NCBI GenBank assembly: GCA_036494545.1 | Contig: DASXOB010000006.1 | Coordinates: 62,001 to 126,000, forward strand | Direction: 5' to 3' | DNA: 64,000 nucleotides | Origin: JAICXG01 sp036494545 | Lineage (GTDB): Bacteria > Verrucomicrobiota > Verrucomicrobiia > Chthoniobacterales > UBA10450 | Shown: positions 41,924 to 50,738 of the stretch, piece after piece | How positions within the stretch are numbered: the first letter of the stretch is position 1 | How the letters are laid out: every line of letters begins with the position of its first letter | The notes under the pieces: model-generated | Database searches by the model: none | What the model was told of the DNA's origin: nothing | What the model saw: the letters and a program-made list of their open reading frames with translations, nothing else | Translations under genes and position numbers: made by a program

Positions 41924-43060
41924 ATGGAAACAACACTTGAAGCACCAAGAGCCGGCAGCGCTCCGACCCAAACCGACTTCCTGCCTTTGGAAGGAACCGA
42001 CTATGTCGAGTTCTACGTCGGCAATGCGAAGCAGGCGGCGCATTTCTACAAGACCGCCTTCGGCTTTCAAAGCCTTGCTTACTCTGGCCCCGAAACTGGC
42101 GTTCGCGAGCGTGCCAGCTACGCCATCCGGCAGAACAAACTCACGTTTGTCCTTACCACGCCACTCCGCACCGATAATCCCATCACGGAGCACATTCATA
42201 AACATGGCGACGGCGTAAAGTTCCTATCCCTGCGTGTGCCCGACGCTACTTCCGCCTGGGAGGAAACGACCAAACGGGGCGGCAAGAGTTATCTTGAACC
42301 CAAAAGGCTGCGCGATGACGACGGCGAGGTGGTCATGAGCGGCATCCACACTTATGGTGACACCGTTCACCTCTTCATCGAGCGCAAAAACTACCACGGC
42401 ATTTTCATGCCGGGCTTCCGCAAATGGGAGACGAGCTACAACCCGCCAGATGCCGGCTTGCAATATGTCGATCACTGTGTCGGCAACGTCGGTTGGAACC
42501 AAATGAATCCCTGGGTCAAGTTTTATGAGGACGTGATGGGTTTTCGCAACATCCTGAGCTTCGACGACAAGGATATCTCGACCGAATACTCGGCCCTTAT
42601 GAGCAAGGTCATGAGTAACGGCAACGGTTTTGTTAAGTTTCCCATCAATGAGCCAGCCGAAGGCAAAAAGAAGTCGCAGGTCGAAGAATATCTCGACTTC
42701 TATAACGGCGAAGGTGTGCAGCACGTCGCCATCGCGACCAGGAATATAGTTGAAACCGTAACCAACCTGCAGGAGAGAGGCGTCGAATTTCTCAAGATCC
42801 CCACAAGCTACTACGACACAGTCCTCGATCGTGTCGGACATATTGATGAAGATCTCGAACCTTTGCGTCGCCTTGGTATTCTGGTTGACCGCGACGACGA
42901 AGGTTATCTGCTGCAAATCTTCACCAAACCGGTGGAAGATCGACCCACCTTGTTCTTCGAAATCATCCAGCGCAAAGGCGCGAAGAGCTTTGGCAAGGGT
43001 AACTTCAAAGCTCTCTTTGAAGCTCTGGAGAAAGAGCAGGAGCTGCGAGGTAACTTATAA
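41924..43060 (+). CDS. hppD: 4-hydroxyphenylpyruvate dioxygenase
   Basis: The 378-residue two-domain VOC enzyme converts 4-hydroxyphenylpyruvate to homogentisate with O2 and Fe(II). The iron ligands are visible: His in YVDHCVGNVG, His in GVQHVAIATRN and Glu in TLFFEIIQRKG. The C-terminal gate helix (FGKGNFKALFEALEKEQE) is typical of the family. The ATG at 41924 starts right after a plausible spacer; the longer frame to 41747 overlaps the kinase. The homogentisate dioxygenase gene follows 12 bp downstream with a strong AGAGGAG site. The exact 8-mer is absent in this gene. Confidence 0.96.
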   Translation: METTLEAPRAGSAPTQTDFLPLEGTDYVEFYVGNAKQAAHFYKTAFGFQSLAYSGPETGVRERASYAIRQNKLTFVLTTPLRTDNPITEHIHKHGDGVKFLSLRVPDATSAWEETTKRGGKSYLEPKRLRDDDGEVVMSGIHTYGDTVHLFIERKNYHGIFMPGFRKWETSYNPPDAGLQYVDHCVGNVGWNQMNPWVKFYEDVMGFRNILSFDDKDISTEYSALMSKVMSNGNGFVKFPINEPAEGKKKSQVEEYLDFYNGEGVQHVAIATRNIVETVTNLQERGVEFLKIPTSYYDTVLDRVGHIDEDLEPLRRLGILVDRDDEGYLLQIFTKPVEDRPTLFFEIIQRKGAKSFGKGNFKALFEALEKEQELRGNL

Positions 43061-43072
43061 GAGGAGACTACG

Positions 43073-44260
43073 ATGCCGCATTATCAGAAGCTTGGTCAAA
43101 TCCCGCGTAAGCACCACATTTGGTTTCACCGCAATGGCTCGTCCAACGGTGGCTACAAAAACGAGGGCATCGCCTACGAACATGTGATCACGACGGAAGG
43201 CTTCAACGAAGCCTACTCGATCATGTATCATATCCGGCCGCCAACGCGGGTGCGCAGCGTCGAGTTACTCAAATGTGAGGAGTTAAAGAAGGTCACCAAT
43301 AGTCCGCTGCGGCATCATCATCTCAAGACCGCTGAGATTCCACGGCGTGGCGACGTTTACACCGGTCGTGTGCCAATGCTCTTTAATCAGGACATTGTCG
43401 CTTATCGCTGTAAGCCAGAGAAAAACTTCGGCAGGTTTGAATATTACAAAAACGGCGGCGCAGATGAAATCATCTTCGTCTTCAAGGGCGCTGGCACGCT
43501 CGAAAGCATTTTCGGCAAGCTCCCCTACCGCGCGGAAGACTACATCGTCATCCCGCGCGGAATCACTTATCGCCTTGTGCCGGACAAGGTGGAAGACGAC
43601 GATTATCTCGTTCTCGAATCGGTCGGGCCGGTGCGTATCCCGCGGCGCTATCTCAACCACGATGGTCAGATTCGGATGGGTTCGCCCTATTCTGAGCGTG
43701 ACTTCCATGGCCCGACGGAGCTGATCACGATCGATAGCGACAAGGATATCGAAATTCTGGTCAAGGACGGGCCGCGGCTGACAAAAGTAACTAATGCCCA
43801 TCATCCTTTCGACGTTCTCGGGTGGGATGGTTATGTCTATCCTTATACCTTTAACGCGGCCGATTTCGAACCTATTACCGGCACCGTGCATCAGCCGCCG
43901 CCGATCCATCAGACCTTTGAGATTCGCGGCTATGTTGTCTGCACCTTCGCTCCGCGTTTGCTCGATACGCATCCTGAAGCGGTCAAGATTCCATGGGTCC
44001 ACGACAACGTCGAAGCCGACGAAGTGCTCTTTTATGTCCGCGGGAATTTTGGCTCCCGCCGTGGTATCGAAGCGGGCTCAATCACTCTCCATCCGCGCGG
44101 CATTCCGCATGGTCCGCATCCCGGCACAATCATGGCGAGTAAGAACGCCGAGCGCACAGAAGAACTTGCAGTCATGTTCGACACCGAACACACCCTCGAA
44201 CTGACCGAGCAGGCCGTGAATCTCGACGACGAGAAATATCCTTTGAGCTGGCTCGATTAG
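43073..44260 (+). CDS. hmgA: Homogentisate 1,2-dioxygenase
   Basis: This 395-residue cupin-fold dioxygenase opens the aromatic ring of homogentisate to maleylacetoacetate, the step after HppD. Family hallmarks are HHPFDVLGWDGYVYPYTF, HQTFEIRGYVVC, EADEVLFYVRGNFGSRRG and HPRGIPHGPHPG, which contain the His and Glu iron ligands. A good ribosome site (AGAGGAG) lies 7 nt before ATG 43073. It is longer than some bacterial relatives at the N-terminus but otherwise complete. Maleylacetoacetate isomerase and fumarylacetoacetase are not in the window. Confidence 0.95.
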   Translation: MPHYQKLGQIPRKHHIWFHRNGSSNGGYKNEGIAYEHVITTEGFNEAYSIMYHIRPPTRVRSVELLKCEELKKVTNSPLRHHHLKTAEIPRRGDVYTGRVPMLFNQDIVAYRCKPEKNFGRFEYYKNGGADEIIFVFKGAGTLESIFGKLPYRAEDYIVIPRGITYRLVPDKVEDDDYLVLESVGPVRIPRRYLNHDGQIRMGSPYSERDFHGPTELITIDSDKDIEILVKDGPRLTKVTNAHHPFDVLGWDGYVYPYTFNAADFEPITGTVHQPPPIHQTFEIRGYVVCTFAPRLLDTHPEAVKIPWVHDNVEADEVLFYVRGNFGSRRGIEAGSITLHPRGIPHGPHPGTIMASKNAERTEELAVMFDTEHTLELTEQAVNLDDEKYPLSWLD

Positions 44261-44283
44261 TGTGACTGCCTGACGGCGCTCGT

Positions 44284-44895
44284 ATGCGCATCGATCCGGC
44301 AAAAGTAAGCCTGGCCGAGCTGTATGGTTGGATGATCAGCGCGATCGTGCCTCGGCCGATTGCGTGGGTCTCGTCTATTAACGCTGACGGCCTGACGAAT
44401 CTCGCGCCGTTCAGTTTCTTTCAGGGAGTTACGGCGAATCCGCCCACGTTACTCTTCTCGGTTGTAAACGATCGGCACGGTGGAAAGAAGGACACTATCC
44501 GCAATATCGAGGCTGTGCCGGAGTTTGTGGTCAACGTCGTTTCTTACGAGCTACGCGAGCAAATGAATCGCTCATCTGCTTTGTTGCCCTACGGCGAAAG
44601 TGAGTTCGGATTTTCCGGGGTCACTGCCGCGCCTTCTGAGTTAGTTAGACCGCCGCGGGTCGCGGAAGCTCCCGTGCACTTCGAGTGCCGGCTGCAACAG
44701 ATCGTGCGGGTGGGGGAAGGTCCGCTGGCGGGGAATGTCGTTTTTGGGACAATCCTGCTCATCGACGTGAAAGAAGACGTACTCGACTCCAATGGTCGAA
44801 TTGATCCAGCCAGGCTCGACGCCATCGCCCGAATGGGTGGAGAATGTTATAGCCGCACGACCGATCGATTCAGTCTGAAACGTCCGGGCCGTTAG
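44284..44895 (+). CDS. Flavin reductase-like FMN-binding protein
   Basis: The 203-residue split-barrel protein has the DIM6/NTAB flavin-reductase features: SAIVPRPIAWVSSINADGL, NLAPFSFFQGVTANPP and a late Cys near YSRTTDRFS. It would bind FMN and either reduce it or use it for a redox step. It lies 23 bp after hmgA on the same strand. Its place between homogentisate and pterin genes suggests a link to aromatic oxidation, but the partner is not visible. Confidence 0.85.
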   Translation: MRIDPAKVSLAELYGWMISAIVPRPIAWVSSINADGLTNLAPFSFFQGVTANPPTLLFSVVNDRHGGKKDTIRNIEAVPEFVVNVVSYELREQMNRSSALLPYGESEFGFSGVTAAPSELVRPPRVAEAPVHFECRLQQIVRVGEGPLAGNVVFGTILLIDVKEDVLDSNGRIDPARLDAIARMGGECYSRTTDRFSLKRPGR

Positions 44896-44990
44896 GTTCC
44901 AAGGGTCTAAATGCTATATTCGTTAGGCGATCATTGAAGGCAACGGCCGGGCAATTTGACTTGTCCTCCCGCGGCTGGGAAATTTGGTCA

Positions 44991-45623
44991 ATGATTACCC
45001 AAGATCGCGAGACTGAACTCGAAGCCGCGGAGCGTCGCATCCGCAATTTGCCGCGATGCCGCGCCGCCAAGCTCGAGGGAATGGAGCATTCCTTTCGAGA
45101 CCTGCTCGAATCGGTGGGGGAAGATCCAGAGCGACAGGGTCTGGTGAGGACGCCGGCCCGCGCGGCGCGTGCCTTTGAGTTCTTGACCCAGGGTTATCGC
45201 CAGGATCTGGGCGAGATAGTTAATGGCGCGATCTTCGATACCGACGCGAGTGAGATCATCATAGTCAAAGATATTGAGTTATATTCGATGTGTGAACATC
45301 ATCTCCTGCCGTTCATTGGCCGGGCGCACGTCGCCTATATTCCAAATGGCAAGGTGATAGGTCTCTCCAAGGTAGCCCGCATAGTCGATGTTTTTGCCCG
45401 GCGTCTGCAAATCCAGGAGCAACTCACGACTCAAATAGCTGACGCACTCATGCAAGCCTTACATCCGTTAGGTGTGGCGGTCGTCGTCGAGGCAAAGCAT
45501 CTCTGCATGATGATGCGTGGCGTGGAGAAGCAAAATTCCGTCATGAAGACCTCGTGTCTCCTCGGTGTTTTTAAGGAAGACGCGCGCACCCGGAGCGAGT
45601 TCCTCTCGCTGCTCGGCCAATGA
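44991..45623 (+). CDS. folE: GTP cyclohydrolase I (FolE1)
   Basis: The 210-residue enzyme converts GTP to 7,8-dihydroneopterin triphosphate, the entry to folate and tetrahydropterin synthesis. Zinc and active-site motifs are intact: YSMCEHHLLPFIGRAHVAYI, GKVIGLSKVARIVD and HLCMMMRGVEK. The ATG at 44991 is preferred to a start at 44934. The motif copy TCGTTAGG at 44920 lies 70 bp upstream of it. The gene is 4 bp upstream of the pterin-synthase fusion, so both probably serve one pterin pathway. Confidence 0.95.
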   Translation: MITQDRETELEAAERRIRNLPRCRAAKLEGMEHSFRDLLESVGEDPERQGLVRTPARAARAFEFLTQGYRQDLGEIVNGAIFDTDASEIIIVKDIELYSMCEHHLLPFIGRAHVAYIPNGKVIGLSKVARIVDVFARRLQIQEQLTTQIADALMQALHPLGVAVVVEAKHLCMMMRGVEKQNSVMKTSCLLGVFKEDARTRSEFLSLLGQ

Positions 45624-45627
45624 CACA

Positions 45628-46836
45628 ATGCTGCTGACGGTCAGCAAGCGGCTGGAGTTTTCCGCTTCGCGGCGTCTTTTCTCGCCATCCTTGTCGGAAG
45701 AGGCGAACCGCCAAGTCTTCGGCGCGGAAACGAGCGCGCGCTTCGGGACCGGCCGCAATTACGTCGCGTATTTTGTTTTCACCGGCGAGGTCAGCCCGGT
45801 GACCGGGATGCTGGTCAACATCAGCGAAATTAAGAGGCGGGTGGAGGAAGTGTTACACGCACGCTTCGATCATAAGTTTCTGAACGAAGATCATCCGAGC
45901 TTTCGCGATCTGCCGCCGACTGCGGAGAATATTGCGCAGCAATTATTCCTCGAGGTCGCGCCACTTTTCGATGACGGTGAAGCCAGGCTCGTCGCCTGTC
46001 ATTTGGTTGAGTCGCCGGAGCGAAGCGCGACTTACTATCTCGACGGCTCAATTGACGAGAATCATTGGCTCGAATTTTCCGCCGCGCGCCAAACCATGTC
46101 GCCGCATCTGAGCGCGGCGGAAAACGAGAGATTCTTTGGCGTCGCTTCCTCTCCCTTTGGTCACGGACATCATTATCGGGCGCGTTTCACCTTTCGCGGA
46201 GAGAAGGCAAATGACAGCGTCCATCACCTCGCGTTGACAGAAGCGTTGGGCGGTCTGCATTCCGAGCTGGATCACAAGAACCTGAACCACGAAGTTCCCG
46301 GCCTAACGAATCGGCCAAAGACGACCGAGAGTCTGGCGCAATATCTTTTCGAGCGGGTGTCGGACGCGCTGGCGCTGCATCGTGTCCGGCTGCATGAGCG
46401 TGAGGATTTCTTTGCCGAGTATTGGCACGACGGCCAATGTTTCCTCGGCATGCAACGGGCCTTTAGCGCAGCACACCGTCTTTATGCCTCGGCATTTTCG
46501 GCGGCCGAGAACATTTCGCTTTATGGCAAATGCAACAACCCGCGCGGGCACGGTCACGGCTATCTCACCGAAGCTACGATCGGCGGCGCATACGACGAAC
46601 GCAGCGGAACGCTCTACGGTTTTACCGAGTTCTCGTGCGCTTTGGAAAGTGCTCTTACGCCCTGGCAAGACAAACATCTCGAGCGCGAGACAGAGGAGTT
46701 CAGGCAAGCGCCTTCGACCGGGGAAAATATTGTGCGCACACTCTGGCCAAAAATCGATCGGCAACTCGAACATCGCCTCGTTAGGCTACGGTTGTGGGAA
46801 ACGCCTAACAATCGTTTTACGCTCCGGCGCAGCTAG
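45628..46836 (+). CDS. Triple 6-pyruvoyl-tetrahydropterin synthase-like fusion
   Basis: The 402-residue protein contains three head-to-tail PTPS/QueD-type domains (about 1-140, 140-280, 280-402). The third has the full zinc set FSAAH and HGHGY plus a Cys (GKCNNP). The second keeps HGHHY but has FSAAR. The first has FSASR and TGRNY, with all zinc His lost. Only domain 3 looks catalytically complete; domains 1 and 2 may serve structure or substrate channelling. Single-domain PTPS is about 120-140 residues. It follows folE by 4 bp, so it probably makes tetrahydropterin from the FolE product, or a queuosine precursor. Confidence 0.85.
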   Translation: MLLTVSKRLEFSASRRLFSPSLSEEANRQVFGAETSARFGTGRNYVAYFVFTGEVSPVTGMLVNISEIKRRVEEVLHARFDHKFLNEDHPSFRDLPPTAENIAQQLFLEVAPLFDDGEARLVACHLVESPERSATYYLDGSIDENHWLEFSAARQTMSPHLSAAENERFFGVASSPFGHGHHYRARFTFRGEKANDSVHHLALTEALGGLHSELDHKNLNHEVPGLTNRPKTTESLAQYLFERVSDALALHRVRLHEREDFFAEYWHDGQCFLGMQRAFSAAHRLYASAFSAAENISLYGKCNNPRGHGHGYLTEATIGGAYDERSGTLYGFTEFSCALESALTPWQDKHLERETEEFRQAPSTGENIVRTLWPKIDRQLEHRLVRLRLWETPNNRFTLRRS

Positions 46837-46898
46837 CCCCCCATGAGTAAAGGGCTTCGAGTGGCTTGTTCCCTGCGCGGCCGTGTTTAAGCTGCGCC

Positions 46899-47237
46899 AT
46901 GCCGGATTCGAGAGCGGGCGAGCGATTGGAGCAGGATATTTGCATTCACATTTTCAGCGTCTCGGCGGCGATGGTCGGGGTCTGTCTTACGGTTATCGGC
47001 CTGATTCGCGTTGTTATCACCCTGCGCAAGGCTGACACGATGGCGGATGATCTGCTGGCAGGCGATGCCTTACTTTTTCTTGTCGCCTGTCTTTCATCTT
47101 ATTGGGCCCTACGCACTCGTCAGCGGTCCAGAATGTATAAGGTGGAGCGGTTTGCCGACATTGTTTTTCTGCTCGCGCTTTTCCTCATGGCAGCGGTGTG
47201 TGCTTACATCGTTTACGCAATCGCGGTGCGGGCGTGA
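46899..47237 (+). CDS. Three-helix membrane protein, unknown
   Basis: This 112-residue protein has three hydrophobic segments (IFSVSAAMVGVCLTVIGLIRVVIT, ALLFLVACLSSYWAL, IVFLLALFLMAAVCAYIVYAIA) and little else. No family signature is visible. The ATG at 46899 is preferred to a start at 46866. Confidence 0.55.
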   Translation: MPDSRAGERLEQDICIHIFSVSAAMVGVCLTVIGLIRVVITLRKADTMADDLLAGDALLFLVACLSSYWALRTRQRSRMYKVERFADIVFLLALFLMAAVCAYIVYAIAVRA

Positions 47238-47260
47238 TTCCTTGACTCGTTAGGCAAAGA

Positions 47261-47569
47261 ATGACCGCCGATCAGTTCCGCAGCCTCGCTCTCAGCTTTC
47301 CTGGGGTTGAGGAGAAGGCGCATCAGTCGCATCCCGACTTCCGCGTGCGAAACAAAATCTTCGCCACGCTTGGTTATCCGGATGAGCTGCATGGGATGGT
47401 GAAGTTAACTCCGAAGCAGCAGGCTGAGGTGATGGCGGCGGCGCCGGGCGCGTTTTATCCTGCCGCCGGTGCGTGGGGGCGAAACGGCAGCACAGTGGTC
47501 CTTCTCTCTCAGGTTATCCCGCGGGAGCTGGAGCCCATTCTGCGGCAAGCCTGCGAAGCGGTTCGTTAG
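47261..47569 (+). CDS. MmcQ/YjbR-type small DNA-binding-fold protein
   Basis: The 102-residue protein matches the YjbR/CyaY-fold family: LALSFPGVEEKAHQSHPDFRV near the start, then KIFATLGYPDE and WGRNGSTVVLLSQV. Family members are called double wing DNA-binding proteins, but function is not shown. Its stop TAG at 47567-47569 lies inside an 8-mer copy and overlaps the end of the convergent ABC permease. Confidence 0.8.
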   Translation: MTADQFRSLALSFPGVEEKAHQSHPDFRVRNKIFATLGYPDELHGMVKLTPKQQAEVMAAAPGAFYPAAGAWGRNGSTVVLLSQVIPRELEPILRQACEAVR

Positions 47570-49131
47570 GACCGACTCAAACGAAGGCGGTAAATCACTT
47601 GCGCGACTAGCAACATTCCTATCCCAACAGCGCCGTAAAGAGCGACGGTAGAAGCGTTCGCCTTTCCATAAAAGCCGGCAAAATCCAACCAGCGATTGGT
47701 GCCGGCATCGTTTACCACCAGATACCAAAAACTGAGGAAAACGATGATGAAGGTCTTGGCGTTTCCGGTCATCACGCCTAACGAGGTTGCAAGAGCGGCG
47801 ACGAACCAGAGCCCGATGAGGAGGGCGCAAAAAGGCCACGTCCCAGTTACGGCGCAGCGGACGAGAGGAACGGTGCAAAGCGCCACTGCGAGAAGAAAGC
47901 TCGAAGCGAGTTTCCACCAGAGAAAATCCTCCCGCAGACGCCGAGTGGCCCAGAGGAGCAATATGGTGTTAGCCCGCTGATCGCGCGTGCCTACGTCGGC
48001 AACAACGAGCGCAAGGCCGAGGAAAACTATTGGCAGCGAGCTCGAAAGCGGAGCGAAAAGCGTCGAGAGCGTAATGGGAAGAAAAAGGATAAGTGTCAGT
48101 GGATAAAGCGCGATCGTCAGCGCTGCGTCGTTCCAGATCGCCCTGGGTAACGAAGCTTTCCCCGGCCGCAGCAGCAAGCTGACGGCAGCTCGACTGATTG
48201 GTCGAAAGAGATTCTGCAAACGTCCAATCCAATTCCGCTGCGACCCTTCCGCAACGCGCTTCGTCCGCACCGGATCGAAGCGATGAAAGCAAAACGTCGC
48301 CAGCGGCAGGAGCAAGACCGGCGCGATGGTCGAGACAATCCGAGGCCAGATCCACTCGCCCGGGAGCGAGAGCCCCGCGAAAACAACCGGCGCTTTGTGC
48401 GGATCGAAGGTTGAAGCCCCGATCGAGACCGAATCGGTGTGCAGAGTGTGTTGCAGTTGATCGATCATGAAACCGAACCCGGTGAAATCGAAATAACGGG
48501 CCCAGCTAATTCCGTGATGGCTTGCCTGGTCGCCGACCACCAGGCCGAAACAAGCGATCCAGAAAAAGAAATAGACGACGTCGCCAAGTTTTCCCGAAAG
48601 CCAGGAGATGGACTCGAAGAGAACGGCGACCGCCGAAACGAAGACAATCGCAGCCGGCGTAAGGAGGAGATATTGCCTAACGAATACAAACGGTTCGAGC
48701 GACGCCTCCCCGCGAACAAGCAGCATCGCCATCGAGCTGAGCATGAATCCGCCAAGGAAGGTGAAGAGAAAGCAAAGGTTGCCGAGAAATTTCCCGAGGA
48801 GGTATTCGCCGGAGCGCATTGGCGTGGAGGCCGCGACCAGGCCACAACGCGTCACGATGTCTTTACGCACCGCGTTCGAGATGACGTAGAAACCGAAAAG
48901 TCCGACAAAGAGCAGGCCTAACGATGCCGTGCCCAGTCCGATCGCGCCGGAGTTGTATATCGCGCGGTGATCGTTGATCTGGATCAACGCCCGCCCTGTG
49001 GCCGGTGCGGGAATCCAGACATAGGCAAATGCGGATAGCAGCAGGAAGACAACCACGGTCGAAAGGCGACGGAACCTGACGAGGAAGTCCACTCGCACGA
49101 TCGCCGCGACACGTTGCAGACTTTGCTTCAT
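47566..49131 (-). CDS. ABC-2 type transporter permease
   Basis: The 521-residue protein has about twelve hydrophobic helices in two sets, as in ABC-2 exporter permeases (FLLLSAFAYVWIPA, SLGLLFVGLFGFYVIS, LITLYPLTLILFLPIT-like, IIVFLSFWYLVV). It ends RLSRS and stops at TAA inside the 8-mer shared with the convergent gene. The ATP-binding partner gene ends where this one starts (TGATG overlap at 49131). The substrate is not evident. Confidence 0.85.
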   Translation of the reverse strand: MKQSLQRVAAIVRVDFLVRFRRLSTVVVFLLLSAFAYVWIPAPATGRALIQINDHRAIYNSGAIGLGTASLGLLFVGLFGFYVISNAVRKDIVTRCGLVAASTPMRSGEYLLGKFLGNLCFLFTFLGGFMLSSMAMLLVRGEASLEPFVFVRQYLLLTPAAIVFVSAVAVLFESISWLSGKLGDVVYFFFWIACFGLVVGDQASHHGISWARYFDFTGFGFMIDQLQHTLHTDSVSIGASTFDPHKAPVVFAGLSLPGEWIWPRIVSTIAPVLLLPLATFCFHRFDPVRTKRVAEGSQRNWIGRLQNLFRPISRAAVSLLLRPGKASLPRAIWNDAALTIALYPLTLILFLPITLSTLFAPLSSSLPIVFLGLALVVADVGTRDQRANTILLLWATRRLREDFLWWKLASSFLLAVALCTVPLVRCAVTGTWPFCALLIGLWFVAALATSLGVMTGNAKTFIIVFLSFWYLVVNDAGTNRWLDFAGFYGKANASTVALYGAVGIGMLLVAQVIYRLRLSRS

Positions 49132-50000
49132 CAGGCTGCGGCTTCGCTGAAGTTCATCAGATAGAGAAAGGCATCTTCCAGCTCTGGTTCGACTGGATCC
49201 GCTATGATCTCAGGTTGTGGCCCGACAAAACGAACGTGCACGCCATCGCTTCTCCGCACCGCCGAAGAGATTTTCAAGGTTCCGCGCTGGCGATCGAATT
49301 CCTCTGAAGTGACGATGCTCTGCCAGACTTTCCCTTCGCAAAGCCGCAGCAATTCTTCCGGTGCGGCGATGGTCAGCAACGCGCCGTCCTTTAATACCGC
49401 GATTTCCGTTGCGATCGACTCGATGTCCGAAACGATGTGGGTGGAAAGAATGACCAGCTTTCCAAAGCCGATTTCGGAAAGAAGATTGCGAAAGCGGACG
49501 CGCTCCTCTGGATCAAGTCCAGCTGTCGGTTCGTCCACGATGAGCAAGGCAGGGTCATTGATCAGCGCCTGCGCGATGCCGAGGCGTTGCTTCATTCCGC
49601 CGGAGAATCCGCCGATCGCGCGTCCGGCAGCCTGGTGCAGGTTGACATTCTCAAGCATCTCCGTGACTCGCTTGCGGCTACGCACGCCTTTGAGCGCGGC
49701 GAAGTAGGTGAGGAATTCGCGTGCGGTCAGATTCTCGTAAACTCCAAAGTCCTGCGGCAGATAACCAAGCTTGCTTCGGACATCGTTAGGCCGTCGCACC
49801 ACATCGACGCCTTCGAAGGAGATTCGCCCGCTGGTGGGTCGTGTGATGGTCGCGATCATTTGCATCAGGGTCGTCTTGCCCGCTCCGTTCGGCCCCAGAA
49901 GACCGATTACGCCCGACTTCAATTCAAGCGAGATGTCGCGCACGCCGTAGTTGCCGCCGCGAAATTGTTTCGAGACCGAATCGATCTGCAGCATCCTCAT
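49131..50000 (-). CDS. ABC transporter ATP-binding protein
   Basis: This 289-residue nucleotide-binding subunit has Walker A GLLGPNGAGKTTLMQ, a Q-loop near LGYLPQDFGVYE, signature FSGGMKQRLGIAQAL, Walker B LLIVDEPTAGLDPEE and switch His in STHIVSDIES. It pairs with the permease encoded immediately downstream with a 1-bp overlap of stop and start. Such pairs export antibiotics, lipids or proteins. Confidence 0.93.
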   Translation of the reverse strand: MRMLQIDSVSKQFRGGNYGVRDISLELKSGVIGLLGPNGAGKTTLMQMIATITRPTSGRISFEGVDVVRRPNDVRSKLGYLPQDFGVYENLTAREFLTYFAALKGVRSRKRVTEMLENVNLHQAAGRAIGGFSGGMKQRLGIAQALINDPALLIVDEPTAGLDPEERVRFRNLLSEIGFGKLVILSTHIVSDIESIATEIAVLKDGALLTIAAPEELLRLCEGKVWQSIVTSEEFDRQRGTLKISSAVRRSDGVHVRFVGPQPEIIADPVEPELEDAFLYLMNFSEAAA

Positions 50001-50080
50001 TGCATGACTGGAAGCGCGCTTCCTGTCGAGTGATCCGTTGACGGCCCACGGCAGTTTTGCCAGTCTGCGATTCGTTCTTT

Positions 50081-50689
50081 ATGCCGAAGAAAAATCCCGC
50101 CGTCGATACCTACATCGCGCAAGCCAGGCCGTTCGCACGTCCGATCCTGCGACATCTCCGCAAGATCGTCCACGCCGCGTGTCCCAACGTGGAAGAGAAA
50201 ATCAAATGGGGCTCTCCGCATTTCGATTACAAGGGCAGTCTTGCGGGCATGGCCGCGTTCAAGCAGCATTGCGCGTTCGGATTCTGGAAAGCGGCCCTCA
50301 TCCTCGATCCCGAAACCGCGCAACGCGACGATGGCATGGGACATTTCGGACGCATCACGAAGCTGTCAGATTTGCCTAACGACAAGGCACTCCTCGCTTA
50401 TGCGCGGAAAGCGGTCGAGCTCAATGACGCCGGCATTAAGCTGCCACGAAAAGCGAAACCGAAAGGTCCGCGGGTTTTGGCAATTCCCGACGATCTGACG
50501 GCGGCGTTGCGCAAGAATCCGAAGGCGCGGCAGACCTTCGAAGGTTTCAGCCACAGTCATCGCAAGGAATATGTAGAGTGGATCACCGAAGCGAAACGCG
50601 AGGAGACTCGACGCAAACGCCTAACGACCGCGATTGGATGGCTGGCGGAAGGCAAGACACAAAATTGGAAGTACGAGCCAAAGCGTTAG
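50081..50689 (+). CDS. YdeI/OmdA-type protein with DUF1801-like domain
   Basis: The ATG at 50081 gives 202 residues: an N-terminal DUF1801-type domain (YIAQARPFARPILRHLRKIVH, IKWGSPHFDY) and a C-terminal OmdA-like helix motif FSHSHRKEYVEWITEAKREETRRKR. This set occurs in YdeI-like proteins of uncertain role. The stop TAG lies within GCGTTAGGC, a near copy of the 8-mer at 50684. An extension to 50057 is less likely. Confidence 0.8.
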   Translation: MPKKNPAVDTYIAQARPFARPILRHLRKIVHAACPNVEEKIKWGSPHFDYKGSLAGMAAFKQHCAFGFWKAALILDPETAQRDDGMGHFGRITKLSDLPNDKALLAYARKAVELNDAGIKLPRKAKPKGPRVLAIPDDLTAALRKNPKARQTFEGFSHSHRKEYVEWITEAKREETRRKRLTTAIGWLAEGKTQNWKYEPKR

Positions 50690-50738
50690 GCGGCGCGACA
50701 ATTTGCCATCGACCTCCGGCCCCGGGAAGTTGCGAGCA

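Noticed and set aside
41924..46836. A phenylalanine hydroxylase in the tyrosine/pterin cluster
   Set aside because: I looked for a frame with aromatic amino acid hydroxylase motifs and found none in this stretch.
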